DNA of 64,000 nucleotides from Streptomyces sp. P9-A2 (lineage in GTDB: Bacteria > Actinomycetota > Actinomycetes > Streptomycetales > Streptomycetaceae). The notes beneath the pieces are model-generated. The model was not told the DNA's origin and searched no databases. It saw only the letters and a program-made list of their open reading frames with translations. Positions 1 through 8,635 of this stretch are shown here, piece by piece (within the stretch, counting starts at the first letter, position 1; the number at the start of each line of letters is the position of its first letter). A program made the position numbers and the translations under genes. The stretch covers positions 7,936,001-8,000,000 of the forward strand of contig NZ_JAZIFX010000001.1 of NCBI RefSeq assembly GCF_036634175.1, given 5' to 3'.

Positions 1-747
1 GTCTGCCTGCTCATCGGTGTGCTCTGCGGTCTGGTCAACGGCCTGCTCGTCACCCGGCTCGGACTGCCCTCCCTCGCCGTCACCATCGGCACCCTCGCCG
101 CCTACCGCGGCATCGCACAGATCGTGCTCGGCTCCGACGCGGTGACCGACTTCCCCGCGCAGTACCTGGACTTCGCCGCCGGACGCATCGGCGACACCTT
201 CGTCCCGTACGCGCTGCTGCCGTTCCTGGTCCTGCTCGCGATCGCCGTCGTCGCCCTGCACGCCACCCCGTTCGGGCGCTCGCTCTTCGCCATCGGGGCC
301 AGCGAGGAGGCCGCACGCTTCGCCGGCATCAGGGTCAGGCGGCAGAAGCTGATCCTGTTCACACTGACCGGCCTGATGGCCTCCCTCACCGGAGTCTTCT
401 GGGCCCTGCACTACGCCAGCGCCCGCTACGACAACGCCACCGGGCTCGAACTCTCCGTCGTCGCCGCCGTGCTGCTCGGCGGCATCGACTTCGACGGCGG
501 CAAGGGCACCCTCGGCGGCGCGATCGCGGGTGTCTTCCTGCTCGGCGCGCTGCAGAACGTCATGAGCCTCGTCAACGTCTCCGCCCAGTCGCAGATCGTC
601 GTCACCGGCGTCCTGCTCGTCGTCTCCGTGCTCGGCCCACGCGTCGCACGGCAGATCTCCGCCGCACGTGCCGGACGCCGGGCCGCACCGCCACCGGCGT
701 CCGCCGCTCCACCACCGGTGTCCAAGGCATCCACCCAGGCCCCGTGA
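1..747 (+). CDS. ABC sugar permease (rhamnose uptake), 5' partial
   Basis: This is the C-terminal 248 residues of a BPD_transp_2 family permease; the frame is open to the left edge of the window, so the N-terminus is missing. Several hydrophobic helices separated by short loops are visible, with a proline/alanine-rich cytoplasmic tail at the end. The next genes encode a rhamnose-type binding protein and rhamnose mutarotase, so it is probably one of the two permeases (RhaP/RhaQ type) of an L-rhamnose importer. Family assignment is firm; the substrate is inferred from the neighbours. Confidence 0.85.
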   Translation, partial: VCLLIGVLCGLVNGLLVTRLGLPSLAVTIGTLAAYRGIAQIVLGSDAVTDFPAQYLDFAAGRIGDTFVPYALLPFLVLLAIAVVALHATPFGRSLFAIGASEEAARFAGIRVRRQKLILFTLTGLMASLTGVFWALHYASARYDNATGLELSVVAAVLLGGIDFDGGKGTLGGAIAGVFLLGALQNVMSLVNVSAQSQIVVTGVLLVVSVLGPRVARQISAARAGRRAAPPPASAAPPPVSKASTQAP

Positions 748-800
748 ATCCTCCTCGCCCGTCCACGCCGCCCGTCCTTCTCGCCCGTAAGGAACCCACC

Positions 801-1886
801 ATGCGCAAGTCCTCCCTCCGCCGGACCTGTGCGGCCCTCGCCGCCGTCACCTCCCTCGCCCTGGCAGCCACCGCCTGCGGCGGCACCACCAAGGACGACG
901 TCAAGAACGAGGGCGGCGGCCCGGCGGCCACGGCCGGCAAGGCCGACCCCGACGCGCCCACCAAGAAGGGCCTGACCGTCGGCTTCCTGCCCAAGCAGGT
1001 CAACAACCCCTACTTCACCAGCGCCGACAAGGGCGGCGAGAAGGCCCTGAAGGAACTGGGCTCCACCTACAAGGAGGTCGGCCCCTCCAGCGCCACCGAC
1101 ACCGCCGGCCAGGTCTCCTACGTCAACACGCTCACCCAGCAGCAGGTCGACGCCATGGCCGTCTCCGCGCAGGACCCCGGCGCGCTGTGCACCGCGCTCA
1201 AGCAGGCCATGAAGAACGGCATCAAGGTCGTCACCTACGACTCCGACACCACAGCCGACTGCCGCAACGCCTTCGTCTCGCAGGCCAGCGGCGAGGACCT
1301 GGGCCGCACCGAGGTCCAACTGCTCGCCGAACAGATCGACCACAAGGGCGAGATCGCGATCCTGTCCGCCGCGCAGACCGCGACGAACCAGAACGCCTGG
1401 ATCGAGTTCATGAAGGACGAACTGAAGGACCCCAAGTACAAGGACATCAAGCTGGTCAAGGTCGCCTACGGCAACGACGACGCCCAGCAGTCCTTCCAGC
1501 AGACCCAGGGCCTGCTCCAGGAGTACCCGAACCTGAAGGGGATCATCTCCCCGACCACCGTCGGCATCAAGGCCGCCGCCCAGTACCTGTCCGGCTCCAA
1601 GTACAAGGGCAAGGTCAAGCTGACCGGCCTCGGCACCCCCAACGACATGCGCAAGTACGTCAAGAACGGCACCGTCGAGGCGTTCGAGCTGTGGGACCCG
1701 GCCAAGCTCGGCGAACTCGCCGCGCGCACCGCGGTCGCCCTGTCCTCCGGCCAGATCACCGGCAAGGAGGGCGAGACCTTCGAGGCCGGCGCGATGGGCG
1801 AGTACACCATCGGCAAGGACGGCGTGATCAACCTCGGCAAGCCCACCGTCTTCGACGCGAAGAACATCGACGACTTCGACTTCTGA
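801..1886 (+). CDS. rhaS: Rhamnose ABC transporter substrate-binding lipoprotein
   Basis: The 361-residue protein has a lipoprotein signal peptide with lipobox LAATAC and lipidated Cys26, followed by a type I periplasmic-binding fold (peripla_BP_4/RhaS family). Segments such as NNPYFTS near the mature N-terminus and FELWDPAKLG near the C-terminus are typical of RhaS-type sugar binders. It would capture rhamnose outside the cell and deliver it to the permeases. The ATG at 801 follows a purine-rich AAGGAA site; an in-frame GTG at 744 overlaps the permease stop but lacks such a site and would bury the signal peptide. Note that this RhaS is not the E. coli regulator of the same name. Confidence 0.9.
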   Translation: MRKSSLRRTCAALAAVTSLALAATACGGTTKDDVKNEGGGPAATAGKADPDAPTKKGLTVGFLPKQVNNPYFTSADKGGEKALKELGSTYKEVGPSSATDTAGQVSYVNTLTQQQVDAMAVSAQDPGALCTALKQAMKNGIKVVTYDSDTTADCRNAFVSQASGEDLGRTEVQLLAEQIDHKGEIAILSAAQTATNQNAWIEFMKDELKDPKYKDIKLVKVAYGNDDAQQSFQQTQGLLQEYPNLKGIISPTTVGIKAAAQYLSGSKYKGKVKLTGLGTPNDMRKYVKNGTVEAFELWDPAKLGELAARTAVALSSGQITGKEGETFEAGAMGEYTIGKDGVINLGKPTVFDAKNIDDFDF

Positions 1887-1921
1887 GCCACAGTCACCTC
1901 GTACTGAAGGAGCGGTACTTC

Positions 1922-2242
1922 ATGCAGCGCGTCTGTTTCCTGCTCAAGGTCCGCCGGGACCGGATCGCCGAGTACCGCGAACGTCACGCCGCCGTGTGGC
2001 CCGAGATGTGCGAGGCGCTCTCGGCCACCGGCTGGCACAACTACTCCCTCTTCCTGCGCGACGACGGCCTCCTCGTCGGCTACCTCGAGACCCCGGACTT
2101 CGAGGCCGCCCGCTCCGCCATGGAGGCCACCGACGTCAACGCCCGCTGGCAGGCGGAGATGGCCCCCCTCTTCGAGACCCTCGACGGCGCCCGCCCGGAC
2201 GAGGCGATGAAACCGCTCACCGAAGTCTTCCACCTCGCCTGA
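1922..2242 (+). CDS. rhaM: L-rhamnose mutarotase
   Basis: The 106-residue protein matches the RhaM/RhaU family in length and pattern. It begins with a QRVCFLLKV strand, carries the HAAVWPEM motif with the catalytic-region His, and has the GWHNYSLFL segment. RhaM interconverts alpha and beta L-rhamnose in the cytoplasm, supplying the anomer used by rhamnose isomerase. A GAAGGAG ribosome site lies a few bases before the ATG. Its position 35 bases after rhaS indicates one operon. This gene is the strongest support for rhamnose as the substrate of the transporter. Confidence 0.93.
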   Translation: MQRVCFLLKVRRDRIAEYRERHAAVWPEMCEALSATGWHNYSLFLRDDGLLVGYLETPDFEAARSAMEATDVNARWQAEMAPLFETLDGARPDEAMKPLTEVFHLA

Positions 2243-2270
2243 GAACGGACCCCACCCGAGGAGCCCCGAG

Positions 2271-3695
2271 ATGAGACGACGCACCCTGCTGGCCGGAGCC
2301 GCACTCGGCGCCGTGGCCGGAACCGCTCTCGGCGGGGCCGCCGCCCGCGCCGCCGCCCCCGGCCCGTCGGTCACCCCGGCCGGCCGCACCACCCTCGACG
2401 ACCGGGCCGTCTACTTCGTTTCCTACGACGGCCTGGTCAACAACAACTCCTTCCAGAAGAACGGCCTGCTGACCTACAAGGGACACCAGTACGCCGTCTG
2501 GTACACCGCCGACCGCAACGCCGTCGTCGGCCGCCGCATCCTCGGCGCGAGCACCTGGCAGGCCGTCAGGATCGGCCACACACTCCGTTATAACGACTCC
2601 CACAACGTCATCTCCATGGGCGTCTCGAAGACCGACGGCAGCCTGCACCTCCACATGGACTCCCACAGCGACGGCTTCACCTACGTCAAGTCCGTCGCCG
2701 GGCTCATGGACAACCCGTCCGGGCTGAGCTGGACCGCGAGCCGTTTCGGCGCCCCGCAGTCCACGCTCGACGGCCTCGCCCTCACCTCGCAGTTCACCTA
2801 CCCCCAGTTCGTCTCCACCCCCGAGGGCCGGCTCCAGCTCAGCTATCGCGCCGGCGTCTCGGGCAACGGGCGCAACGCGCTGGCCGAGTACGACGGCACC
2901 CGCTGGACGGCGCTGGGGGAGTGGACCGCCTCCACCGGCACCTACCGCAGCGAGCACGGCTCCTCCACCGCCCGCAACATGTACCTGCACGGCATCGACT
3001 ACGACCGCAACGGCCGCCTGCACGCCTTCTTCACCTGGCGGGAGCAGAACGGCGCCGTCATGTGCAGCCCCGGCGGCATCACCAACCACGACACCGGCTA
3101 CGTCCACTCCGACGACCGGGGCCGCACCTGGCGCAACGACGCGGGCACCGCCGTCGCCACCACCGGCACCGCCGACCGGGTCTCCGTCACCGACCCCGGC
3201 CTGGTCGTCGACCCGCTGAACGCGGACCACTCCCTGATGAACCAGGAGAGCCAGTCCACCGACTCCGCCGGCCGGCCGCACGCGATCATCAGCTACGTCC
3301 CCGGCCGCTTCGGCCAGTGCACCACCGACTACGTCGCCGACCGCACCGCGAACGGCCGCGCCTTCCACGTCCGCCGCACCGCTGCCGGCACCTGGCGCAA
3401 GACCGAGATCCCCGTCCCGCTGAACTCCAGCCAGCGCACCCGGCTGCTCCTCGACCGGTACGACAACGCCTACGCGGTCCTCCCCTACGGCCGGATCGCC
3501 GGCGCCTCCGCGGCCTCGGACCACACCGACTGGACCCTGCTGTACGACGGCGCCGGCCTGAACGCCTTCGGCGAGGTCCTGATCGACGAGACCCGGCCGG
3601 CCCAGGACGGCGTGCTGTCGGTCATGTACCAGGAACGGTCCACCGGTACCACCCCATCGGCGCTGCACGTCGCCGACTTCCGACTGCCCACCTGA
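2271..3695 (+). CDS. Tat-exported BNR_4 propeller protein, putative rhamnose-releasing lyase
   Basis: The 474-residue protein starts with MRRRTLL and a hydrophobic stretch ending AAARAAA, a twin-arginine-type signal. The mature part reads as a BNR_4 beta-propeller: blades with NGLLTYKG...VWYTADRN, then YNDSHNVISMG followed by GSLHLHMDSHSDG, and many DRGRTWRN-like turns. This pattern is shared by polysaccharide lyases of families PL24/25 and by L-rhamnose-alpha-1,4-D-glucuronate lyases (PL42). Its place directly after rhaM, with a GAGGAG ribosome site, suggests it releases rhamnose-ended sugars outside the cell for this importer. The fold call is fairly sure; lyase activity and substrate are inferred. 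Confidence 0.72.
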   Translation: MRRRTLLAGAALGAVAGTALGGAAARAAAPGPSVTPAGRTTLDDRAVYFVSYDGLVNNNSFQKNGLLTYKGHQYAVWYTADRNAVVGRRILGASTWQAVRIGHTLRYNDSHNVISMGVSKTDGSLHLHMDSHSDGFTYVKSVAGLMDNPSGLSWTASRFGAPQSTLDGLALTSQFTYPQFVSTPEGRLQLSYRAGVSGNGRNALAEYDGTRWTALGEWTASTGTYRSEHGSSTARNMYLHGIDYDRNGRLHAFFTWREQNGAVMCSPGGITNHDTGYVHSDDRGRTWRNDAGTAVATTGTADRVSVTDPGLVVDPLNADHSLMNQESQSTDSAGRPHAIISYVPGRFGQCTTDYVADRTANGRAFHVRRTAAGTWRKTEIPVPLNSSQRTRLLLDRYDNAYAVLPYGRIAGASAASDHTDWTLLYDGAGLNAFGEVLIDETRPAQDGVLSVMYQERSTGTTPSALHVADFRLPT

Positions 3696-3835
3696 CCCCC
3701 GCCCGGCTTCCGCCCCGCCGGCCGGTCCCGCCCGATCCGGCCGCCGCCGACCGCGGGGCGGCCGGGCCGGTAATGTGAACGACCACCGGCCGCCCCTCGC
3801 CTTCCACCCCTCGTCTCCTCGGAGGTCCCTGCCCG

Positions 3836-4864
3836 ATGGCCCAGTCGGTGGGTATCAAGGATGTCGCCCGAGTCGCCGGAGTCTCCGTCGGCACGGTCTC
3901 CAATGTGATCAATCGCCCGGACACGGTCGCCGCCGAGACCCGGGCCCGGGTGCTGTCCGCCATCGACCGGCTCGGCTACGTCCGCAGCGAGTCCGCACGG
4001 CAGTTGCGCGCGGGCCGCAGCCGGATCATGGGCCTGCTCGTCCTCGACATGGGCAACCCGTTCTTCGTCGACGTGGCGCGCGGTGCCGAACGCGCCGCGC
4101 GAGCGGCCGGCCTCGGCGTGATGGTCTGCAACAGCGCACAGAACGCGAGCGAGGAGGCCGACTACCTCTCCCTCTTCGCCGAGCAGCGGGTACGGGGCGT
4201 GCTGCTCACCCCGGCCGACGCCACCGGCCGCAACATCGAGGCCTTCCGCCGGCACGGCATCCCCTTCGTCCTGGTCGACCGGGTCGCGGAGGGCACCACC
4301 GAGTGCTCGGTCTCCGTGGACGACGTCGCCGGCGGCGCGCTGGCCGTGCGGCACCTCGTCGACGCGGGGCACCGGTCCCTCGCCTACGTCAGCGGGCCGC
4401 CCGGCCTGAACCAGGTCCGGGATCGGCGCACCGGCGCGCTGAACGCCCTCGCCGAGGCCGGACTCGGCCCACAGGCCCTGCGCGAACTGCCCACCGAGCG
4501 GCTCGACGTCGCCGCCGGACGGGACGCGGGCGCGCGGCTGCTCGGGCTCGCCGACCGCCCCACCGCCGTCTTCTGCGCCAACGACCTGCTCGCCCTCGGT
4601 GTGCTCCAGGCGATGTACGCGGCCGGGGTCGGCGTCCCGGACGACCTGGCCATCGTGGGCTACGACGACATCGAGTTCGCCGCCGCGGCGGCCGTTCCCC
4701 TCACCTCCGTACGCCAGCCCGCCGTCACGATGGGTGCGCTGGCTGCGGAACTGCTGCTCGAGGAGACGGGGACGGGGACGACGGGGCCCGCGCCCCACGA
4801 ACACCGCAGGGTCGTGCTGCGCCCGGAACTCGTCGTCCGGCGCTCCAGTCTGTCGGCCCGCTGA
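3836..4864 (+). CDS. LacI-family transcriptional regulator
   Basis: The 342-residue protein has the LacI helix-turn-helix at residues 6-25 (IKDVARVAGVSVGTVSNVIN), the hinge region that follows, and a periplasmic-binding-like effector domain with GNPFFVDVARGAE and the FCANDLLALGVL segment. The ATG follows GGAGG by nine bases. It lies 140 bp downstream of the rhamnose module on the same strand, so it is the likely repressor of rhamnose uptake, releasing DNA on binding a rhamnose-derived sugar. No palindromic LacI operator could be assigned with confidence. Confidence 0.9.
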   Translation: MAQSVGIKDVARVAGVSVGTVSNVINRPDTVAAETRARVLSAIDRLGYVRSESARQLRAGRSRIMGLLVLDMGNPFFVDVARGAERAARAAGLGVMVCNSAQNASEEADYLSLFAEQRVRGVLLTPADATGRNIEAFRRHGIPFVLVDRVAEGTTECSVSVDDVAGGALAVRHLVDAGHRSLAYVSGPPGLNQVRDRRTGALNALAEAGLGPQALRELPTERLDVAAGRDAGARLLGLADRPTAVFCANDLLALGVLQAMYAAGVGVPDDLAIVGYDDIEFAAAAAVPLTSVRQPAVTMGALAAELLLEETGTGTTGPAPHEHRRVVLRPELVVRRSSLSAR

Positions 4865-4975
4865 CCAGCGGGTCCTGTACGCATGCCGGGATCCCGGGTC
4901 CGACGGCCGGACGGCCGTGTGCTGAACTGGGTCGCGGTCCGTCCGACCAACCGTCCGTTCGTCCCGGGAGCCCTG

Positions 4976-6277
4976 TTGACCGTCAGTTACCGCCAGCCCG
5001 GTGTCGTCCTCACCGACCGCCGCTTCACCGTCCCCCTCGACCACGACATGCCCTCGGGCGAGACGATCGAGCTGTACGCACGGGAGGTCGTCGCCGGCGA
5101 CCGGGCGGGCCAGGACCTGCCGTGGCTGCTGTATCTCCAGGGCGGCCCCGGCTTCGGGGCGAACCGATTCGTCGGGAAGCCGTCCTGGCTCGGCCGGGCC
5201 CTGAAGGAGTACCGCGTCCTGCTGCTCGACCAGCGCGGCACCGGCAGCTCCACCCCCGCCAACCGGCAGACGCTTCCGCTGCGCGGCGGCCCCGCCGAGC
5301 AGGCCGACTACCTCGCCCGCTTCCGCGCCGACTCGATCGTCCGCGACTGCGAGGCGATCCGCCCGCAGGTCACCGGCGGCGCCCCCTGGACCGTCCTCGG
5401 CCAGAGCTTCGGCGGATTCTGCACCGTCGCCTACCTCTCCACCGCGCCCGAGGGCCTCGACACCGCCGTGATCACGGGCGGCCTGCCCTCCCTGGACGCC
5501 CACGCCGACGACGTCTACCGGGCCGCCTACCCGCGCATCGAGCGCAAGGTCGCCGCCCACTACGCCCGCTACCCGCAGGACGTCGAACGCGCCCGCCGCA
5601 TCGCCGGGCACCTCCTCGGCCACGAGGTCGTCCTCCCGAACGGCTACCGGCTCACCGTCGAGGCGTTCCAGTCCCTGGGCCGCGTACTGGGCAGCGGCGA
5701 CGGCAGCCACCAGCTGCACCACCTCCTGGAGGACGCCTTCGTCCCCACCCCGGCGGGCCCGGCGCTCTCCGACGCGTTCCAGGAGCAGGCACAGGGCCTG
5801 CTCTCGCACGCGGGCCACCCCCTGTACGCACTCATCCACGAGCCGATCTACGGCCAGGGCACCCGGCCCACCGCCTGGTCGGCCGAACGGGTCCGGGCCG
5901 AGTTCCCGCGCTTCGACGCGGAGAAGGCCCTCGCGGGCGACGGCCCGGTGCTGTTCACCGGCGAGTCCGTGCACCCCTGGATGTTCGACTGCGACCCCGC
6001 GCTGCGCCCGCTGCGCGAGACCGCCGAACTGCTCGCCGCCCGCACCGACTGGGCCCCCCTGTACGACCCGGCCCGCCTCGCCGCCAACGAGGTCCCGGCC
6101 GTGGCGGCCGTCTACCACGACGACATGTACGTCGACACGGCCCACTCGCTGCGCACCGCGCGGGCGATCCGCGGCCTGCGTACCTGGGTCACCGACGAGT
6201 TCGAGCACGACGGCATCCGCGCGGGCGGCCCCCGCGTACTGGACCGGCTGCTGGCGATGGCCCGCGACGAGGTGTGA
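4976..6277 (+). CDS. Alpha/beta hydrolase, proline iminopeptidase-like (S33)
   Basis: This S33-type hydrolase has the GGPGFG oxyanion-hole motif, DQRGTGSS, and the nucleophile elbow GQSFGGF with catalytic Ser. Acidic and histidine residues expected for the triad fall in the C-terminal third. At about 430 residues it is longer than classical proline iminopeptidases but typical of the larger actinobacterial group. Such enzymes cleave N-terminal proline or related peptides. The start chosen is TTG 4976, preceded by GGGAG; an ATG at 4883 in the same frame would add 31 residues rich in Arg and Pro that look non-coding. It follows the LacI gene closely. Confidence 0.8.
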   Translation: MTVSYRQPGVVLTDRRFTVPLDHDMPSGETIELYAREVVAGDRAGQDLPWLLYLQGGPGFGANRFVGKPSWLGRALKEYRVLLLDQRGTGSSTPANRQTLPLRGGPAEQADYLARFRADSIVRDCEAIRPQVTGGAPWTVLGQSFGGFCTVAYLSTAPEGLDTAVITGGLPSLDAHADDVYRAAYPRIERKVAAHYARYPQDVERARRIAGHLLGHEVVLPNGYRLTVEAFQSLGRVLGSGDGSHQLHHLLEDAFVPTPAGPALSDAFQEQAQGLLSHAGHPLYALIHEPIYGQGTRPTAWSAERVRAEFPRFDAEKALAGDGPVLFTGESVHPWMFDCDPALRPLRETAELLAARTDWAPLYDPARLAANEVPAVAAVYHDDMYVDTAHSLRTARAIRGLRTWVTDEFEHDGIRAGGPRVLDRLLAMARDEV

Positions 6278-6341
6278 ACCCGCGCGCCGGGTCCGGCGCG
6301 TGTGCCGTGTCGCGTCCCGGGGCGTTGTCGGTGGTGGAGGT

Positions 6342-6347
6342 TAGTCT
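6342..6347 (+). promoter_or_regulatory. -10 box TAGTCT of a probable leaderless promoter
   Basis: TAGTCT ends six bases before the ATG of the PIG-L gene, the spacing expected when transcription starts at the A of the start codon. The nearest purine-rich site is about 14 bases upstream of the ATG, too far for a normal ribosome site. Confidence 0.4.
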
Positions 6348-6353
6348 GCGGGC

Positions 6354-7097
6354 ATGACCGAGGTGACACCCGCTCAACTCGAGCCCATGCCCGACGACTG
6401 GCAGCGTGCGCTGGCCGTCGTCGCACACCCCGACGACCTGGAGTACGGCTGCTCGGCGGCGGTCGCGTCCTGGACCGACGCCGGCCGCGAGGTCGCCTAT
6501 GTGCTGGCGACCCGCGGCGAGGCGGGCATCGACACCCTGGCCCCCGCCGAGTGCGGCCCGCTCCGGGAGCGGGAACAACGGGCGAGCGCGGCCGTGGTCG
6601 GCGTGTCGACGGTGGAGTTCCTGGACCACCGGGACGGCGTCATCGAGTACGGCACCGCCCTGCGCCGGGACATCGCCGCCGCCGTCCGCCGCCACCGCCC
6701 CGAGCTGGTCATCACCCTCAACCACCGCGACACCTGGGGCGGCACCTTCTGGAACACCCCGGACCATGTGGCCGTCGGACGCGCGGTGCTCGACGCGGCC
6801 GGTGACGCCGGCAACCGGTGGATCTTCCCGGAACTGACCGAGCGGGGCCTCGAACCCTGGAACGGGGTCCGCTGGGTCGCGGTGGCGGGCTCCGGCACCC
6901 CCACCCACGCCGTGGACGCGACGGACGGCCTGGACAGGGCGGTGCGTTCGCTGCTGGAACACCGCGCCTACATCGAGGCGCTGACCGACCAGGATCCCGA
7001 GGAGTACGTGCGCGGCTTCCTGACGGGGAACGCCCGGGAGACGGACAAGCGGTTCGGCGACCGGCCCGCGGTCGCCTTCGAGCTGTTCTCCCGGTGA
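6354..7097 (+). CDS. PIG-L family deacetylase (LmbE-like)
   Basis: The 247-residue protein has the zinc-binding AHPDD motif ([11 protein letters not shown]) near residue 24, the ATRGEAG segment, and the second metal region NHRDTWGG...NTPDH. These define PIG-L/LmbE N-acetyl-sugar deacetylases, which include mycothiol pathway enzymes (MshB, Mca) and many of unknown substrate. No neighbouring gene identifies the substrate. The short spacing between TAGTCT and the ATG suggests a leaderless message. The gene ends in the first unit of a TGACGGA tandem repeat. Confidence 0.88.
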   Translation: MTEVTPAQLEPMPDDWQRALAVVAHPDDLEYGCSAAVASWTDAGREVAYVLATRGEAGIDTLAPAECGPLREREQRASAAVVGVSTVEFLDHRDGVIEYGTALRRDIAAAVRRHRPELVITLNHRDTWGGTFWNTPDHVAVGRAVLDAAGDAGNRWIFPELTERGLEPWNGVRWVAVAGSGTPTHAVDATDGLDRAVRSLLEHRAYIEALTDQDPEEYVRGFLTGNARETDKRFGDRPAVAFELFSR

Positions 7098-7122
7098 CGG
7101 ATGACGGATGACGGATGACGGC
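7095..7122. repeat. Tandem 7-bp repeat, four copies of TGACGGA/C
   Basis: Four consecutive units TGACGGA, TGACGGA, TGACGGA and TGACGGC begin with the stop codon of the PIG-L gene. The tract looks like slippage expansion in non-coding sequence; no function is evident. Confidence 0.85.
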
Positions 7123-7318
7123 ACGGACGAGACGGGCGGGAACGGCGCGGTGGGAGCGGAGCACGCGGAACCGTCGCCGACGGCCGCATCACCGGCATGT
7201 ACGTCCTCGCCGACCCCGAGCGGCTCGACCGTCCGGAGGTGCCCGGCCTCACCGGATGAGCCCGGCCGACGGCGGTACGGTCCGGCACCCGCCCCGCGTT
7301 CCGTCGTCCCGCGTTCCG

Positions 7319-7324
7319 TATGCT
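7319..7324 (+). promoter_or_regulatory. -10 box TATGCT of a probable leaderless promoter
   Basis: TATGCT is followed by seven bases and the ATG at 7332, with no ribosome site in between. This favours 7332 over the ATG at 7320, which lies inside the -10 box. Confidence 0.45.
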
Positions 7325-7331
7325 GAACAGC

Positions 7332-8162
7332 ATGTCGGAACCGAGGACCGGCCTTCCCGGACTGAGCGGTGACTGCGCACAGTGTTTCGGGCTGTGCTGC
7401 GTCGCCCTGCCGTTCACCGCCTCCGCCGCCTTCGCGGTGGACAAGCAGGCCGGCCGGCCCTGCCGGAACCTGCGTGAGGACCACCGCTGCGGTATCCACG
7501 CGCGGCTGAGGCAGGAGGGATTCAGCGGCTGCACGGTGTACGACTGCTTCGGCGCCGGGCAGAAGGTCTCGCAGGTCACCTTCGGCGGAGAGGACTGGCG
7601 CACCGGGCCGCCGGAGCGGGCCCGTCACATGTTCGACGTCTTCCCGGTCGTCCGGCAGTTGCACGAGCTGCTGTGGTACCTGACCGAGGCGCTCACCCTG
7701 CCCGCGGCCCGCCCCGTGCACGCGGACCTGCGTCGTGCGCTGGAGACGACGGAGCGGCTCACCCGGGGGACCCCGCAGGAGCTGGGGGAACTGGACGTGG
7801 GCGCGCACCGGCAGGATGTCAACGCGCTGCTGCTGAAGGCCAGCGAGCTGGCCCGGTCCGGGGTGCGCGGACGCCGGAAGGACCGCCGGGGCGCCGATCT
7901 CATGGGTGCCCGTCTCAAGGGGGCCGACCTGCGCGGAGTGAGTCTGCGCGGCGCCTACCTCATCGCCGCCGACCTCACCGGCGCCGACCTGCGGGGCGCG
8001 GACCTGATCGGCGCCGACCTGCGTGACACCGACCTCACGGACGCCGATCTCACCGGGGCGTTCTTCCTCACCCAGCCACAGCTGAACGCGGCCCGGGGAA
8101 GCGCCGGCACCACCCTGCCGGGGACACTCATCCGTCCCGCGCACTGGACGGCGGGAGCCTGA
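7332..8162 (+). CDS. YkgJ-type cysteine cluster / pentapeptide-repeat protein
   Basis: The 276-residue protein has two parts. Residues 15-72 carry a cysteine array (C15, C18, C22, C23, then C44, C53, C67, C72 with GIHARL) resembling the CxxCxxCC metal-binding YkgJ family. Residues 187-244 are pentapeptide repeats of the A(D/N)LxG type (GADLMGARLKGADLRG and onwards), which form a right-handed beta-helix. The linker is helical and charged. Pentapeptide proteins include gyrase-protecting DNA mimics, but many have no known role, and nothing here decides its function. It stands alone on the plus strand. Confidence 0.75.
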   Translation: MSEPRTGLPGLSGDCAQCFGLCCVALPFTASAAFAVDKQAGRPCRNLREDHRCGIHARLRQEGFSGCTVYDCFGAGQKVSQVTFGGEDWRTGPPERARHMFDVFPVVRQLHELLWYLTEALTLPAARPVHADLRRALETTERLTRGTPQELGELDVGAHRQDVNALLLKASELARSGVRGRRKDRRGADLMGARLKGADLRGVSLRGAYLIAADLTGADLRGADLIGADLRDTDLTDADLTGAFFLTQPQLNAARGSAGTTLPGTLIRPAHWTAGA

Positions 8163-8502
8163 CACCGGGCCGGCGGGTCCGGGCGCGTCGGCTGCCCCGC
8201 CGAGCCGGGCAACCGTGTCGCCGGGCCGGGACGTCTCCTCCGCCCAGGATGCCGCCGGACAGGACGCTCGTCGCCGCCGAACGGGCCACATCCCGCGGAC
8301 GGTGAAAGCGGTGGCGCGGGGCGCGGGCGGAGAGTCGGAGCCGGAGTCGGAGTCGGAGTCGGACGAGAGCCACCCGCGCATCGAGCGAGCCCGTTGACAA
8401 CCGACTCACCTCCGGGCCACGGCCTGTGGGGGGCCGTCGGACGCCCCGAACGCCCCGGACGTCCCCGCGCCGGCCGGGACACCAGCCCGTCCCAGCCGAC
8501 AG
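8163..8502. other. Non-coding stretch with GAGTCG tandem repeats
   Basis: No gene is supported here. The only structure is a run of about five hexamers of the type GAGTCG at 8332-8367. It ends against the repeat remnant at 8503. Confidence 0.6.
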
Positions 8503-8635
8503 GCTCTCCCCCAAGCTCTTCGAGCAGGGGGCCCCATCGCGTCGGCGCCCTCCTCCGCCTTGCGGCTGAACGCACCGACCCCCGCTCGCCCCGGCCGGAC
8601 GGACACCGTCGGCTACCTCCGACTTGATCCGCCGG
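8503..8635. mobile_element. Truncated MITE-like element (same family as 48087-48399)
   Basis: The segment from GCTCTCCCCC through CATCGCGTCGGCGCCCTCC to the partial terminal repeat TGATCCGCCGG is closely similar to the right part of the complete element at 48087-48399. The left terminal repeat and the outermost 11 bases of the right one are missing, so this is a deletion derivative. The stop codon of the P450 gene (8613-8615) falls inside it. Confidence 0.8.

Noticed and set aside
2217..3668. Long open frames antisense to the rhamnose, hydrolase and cox genes
   Set aside because: They are Val/Gly/Arg-rich shadows of real genes, produced by third-position G/C bias, and have no family resemblance.
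8332..8367. GAGTCG tandem repeat as a possible CRISPR or coding repeat
   Set aside because: The units are six bases without spacers; it is a simple microsatellite.
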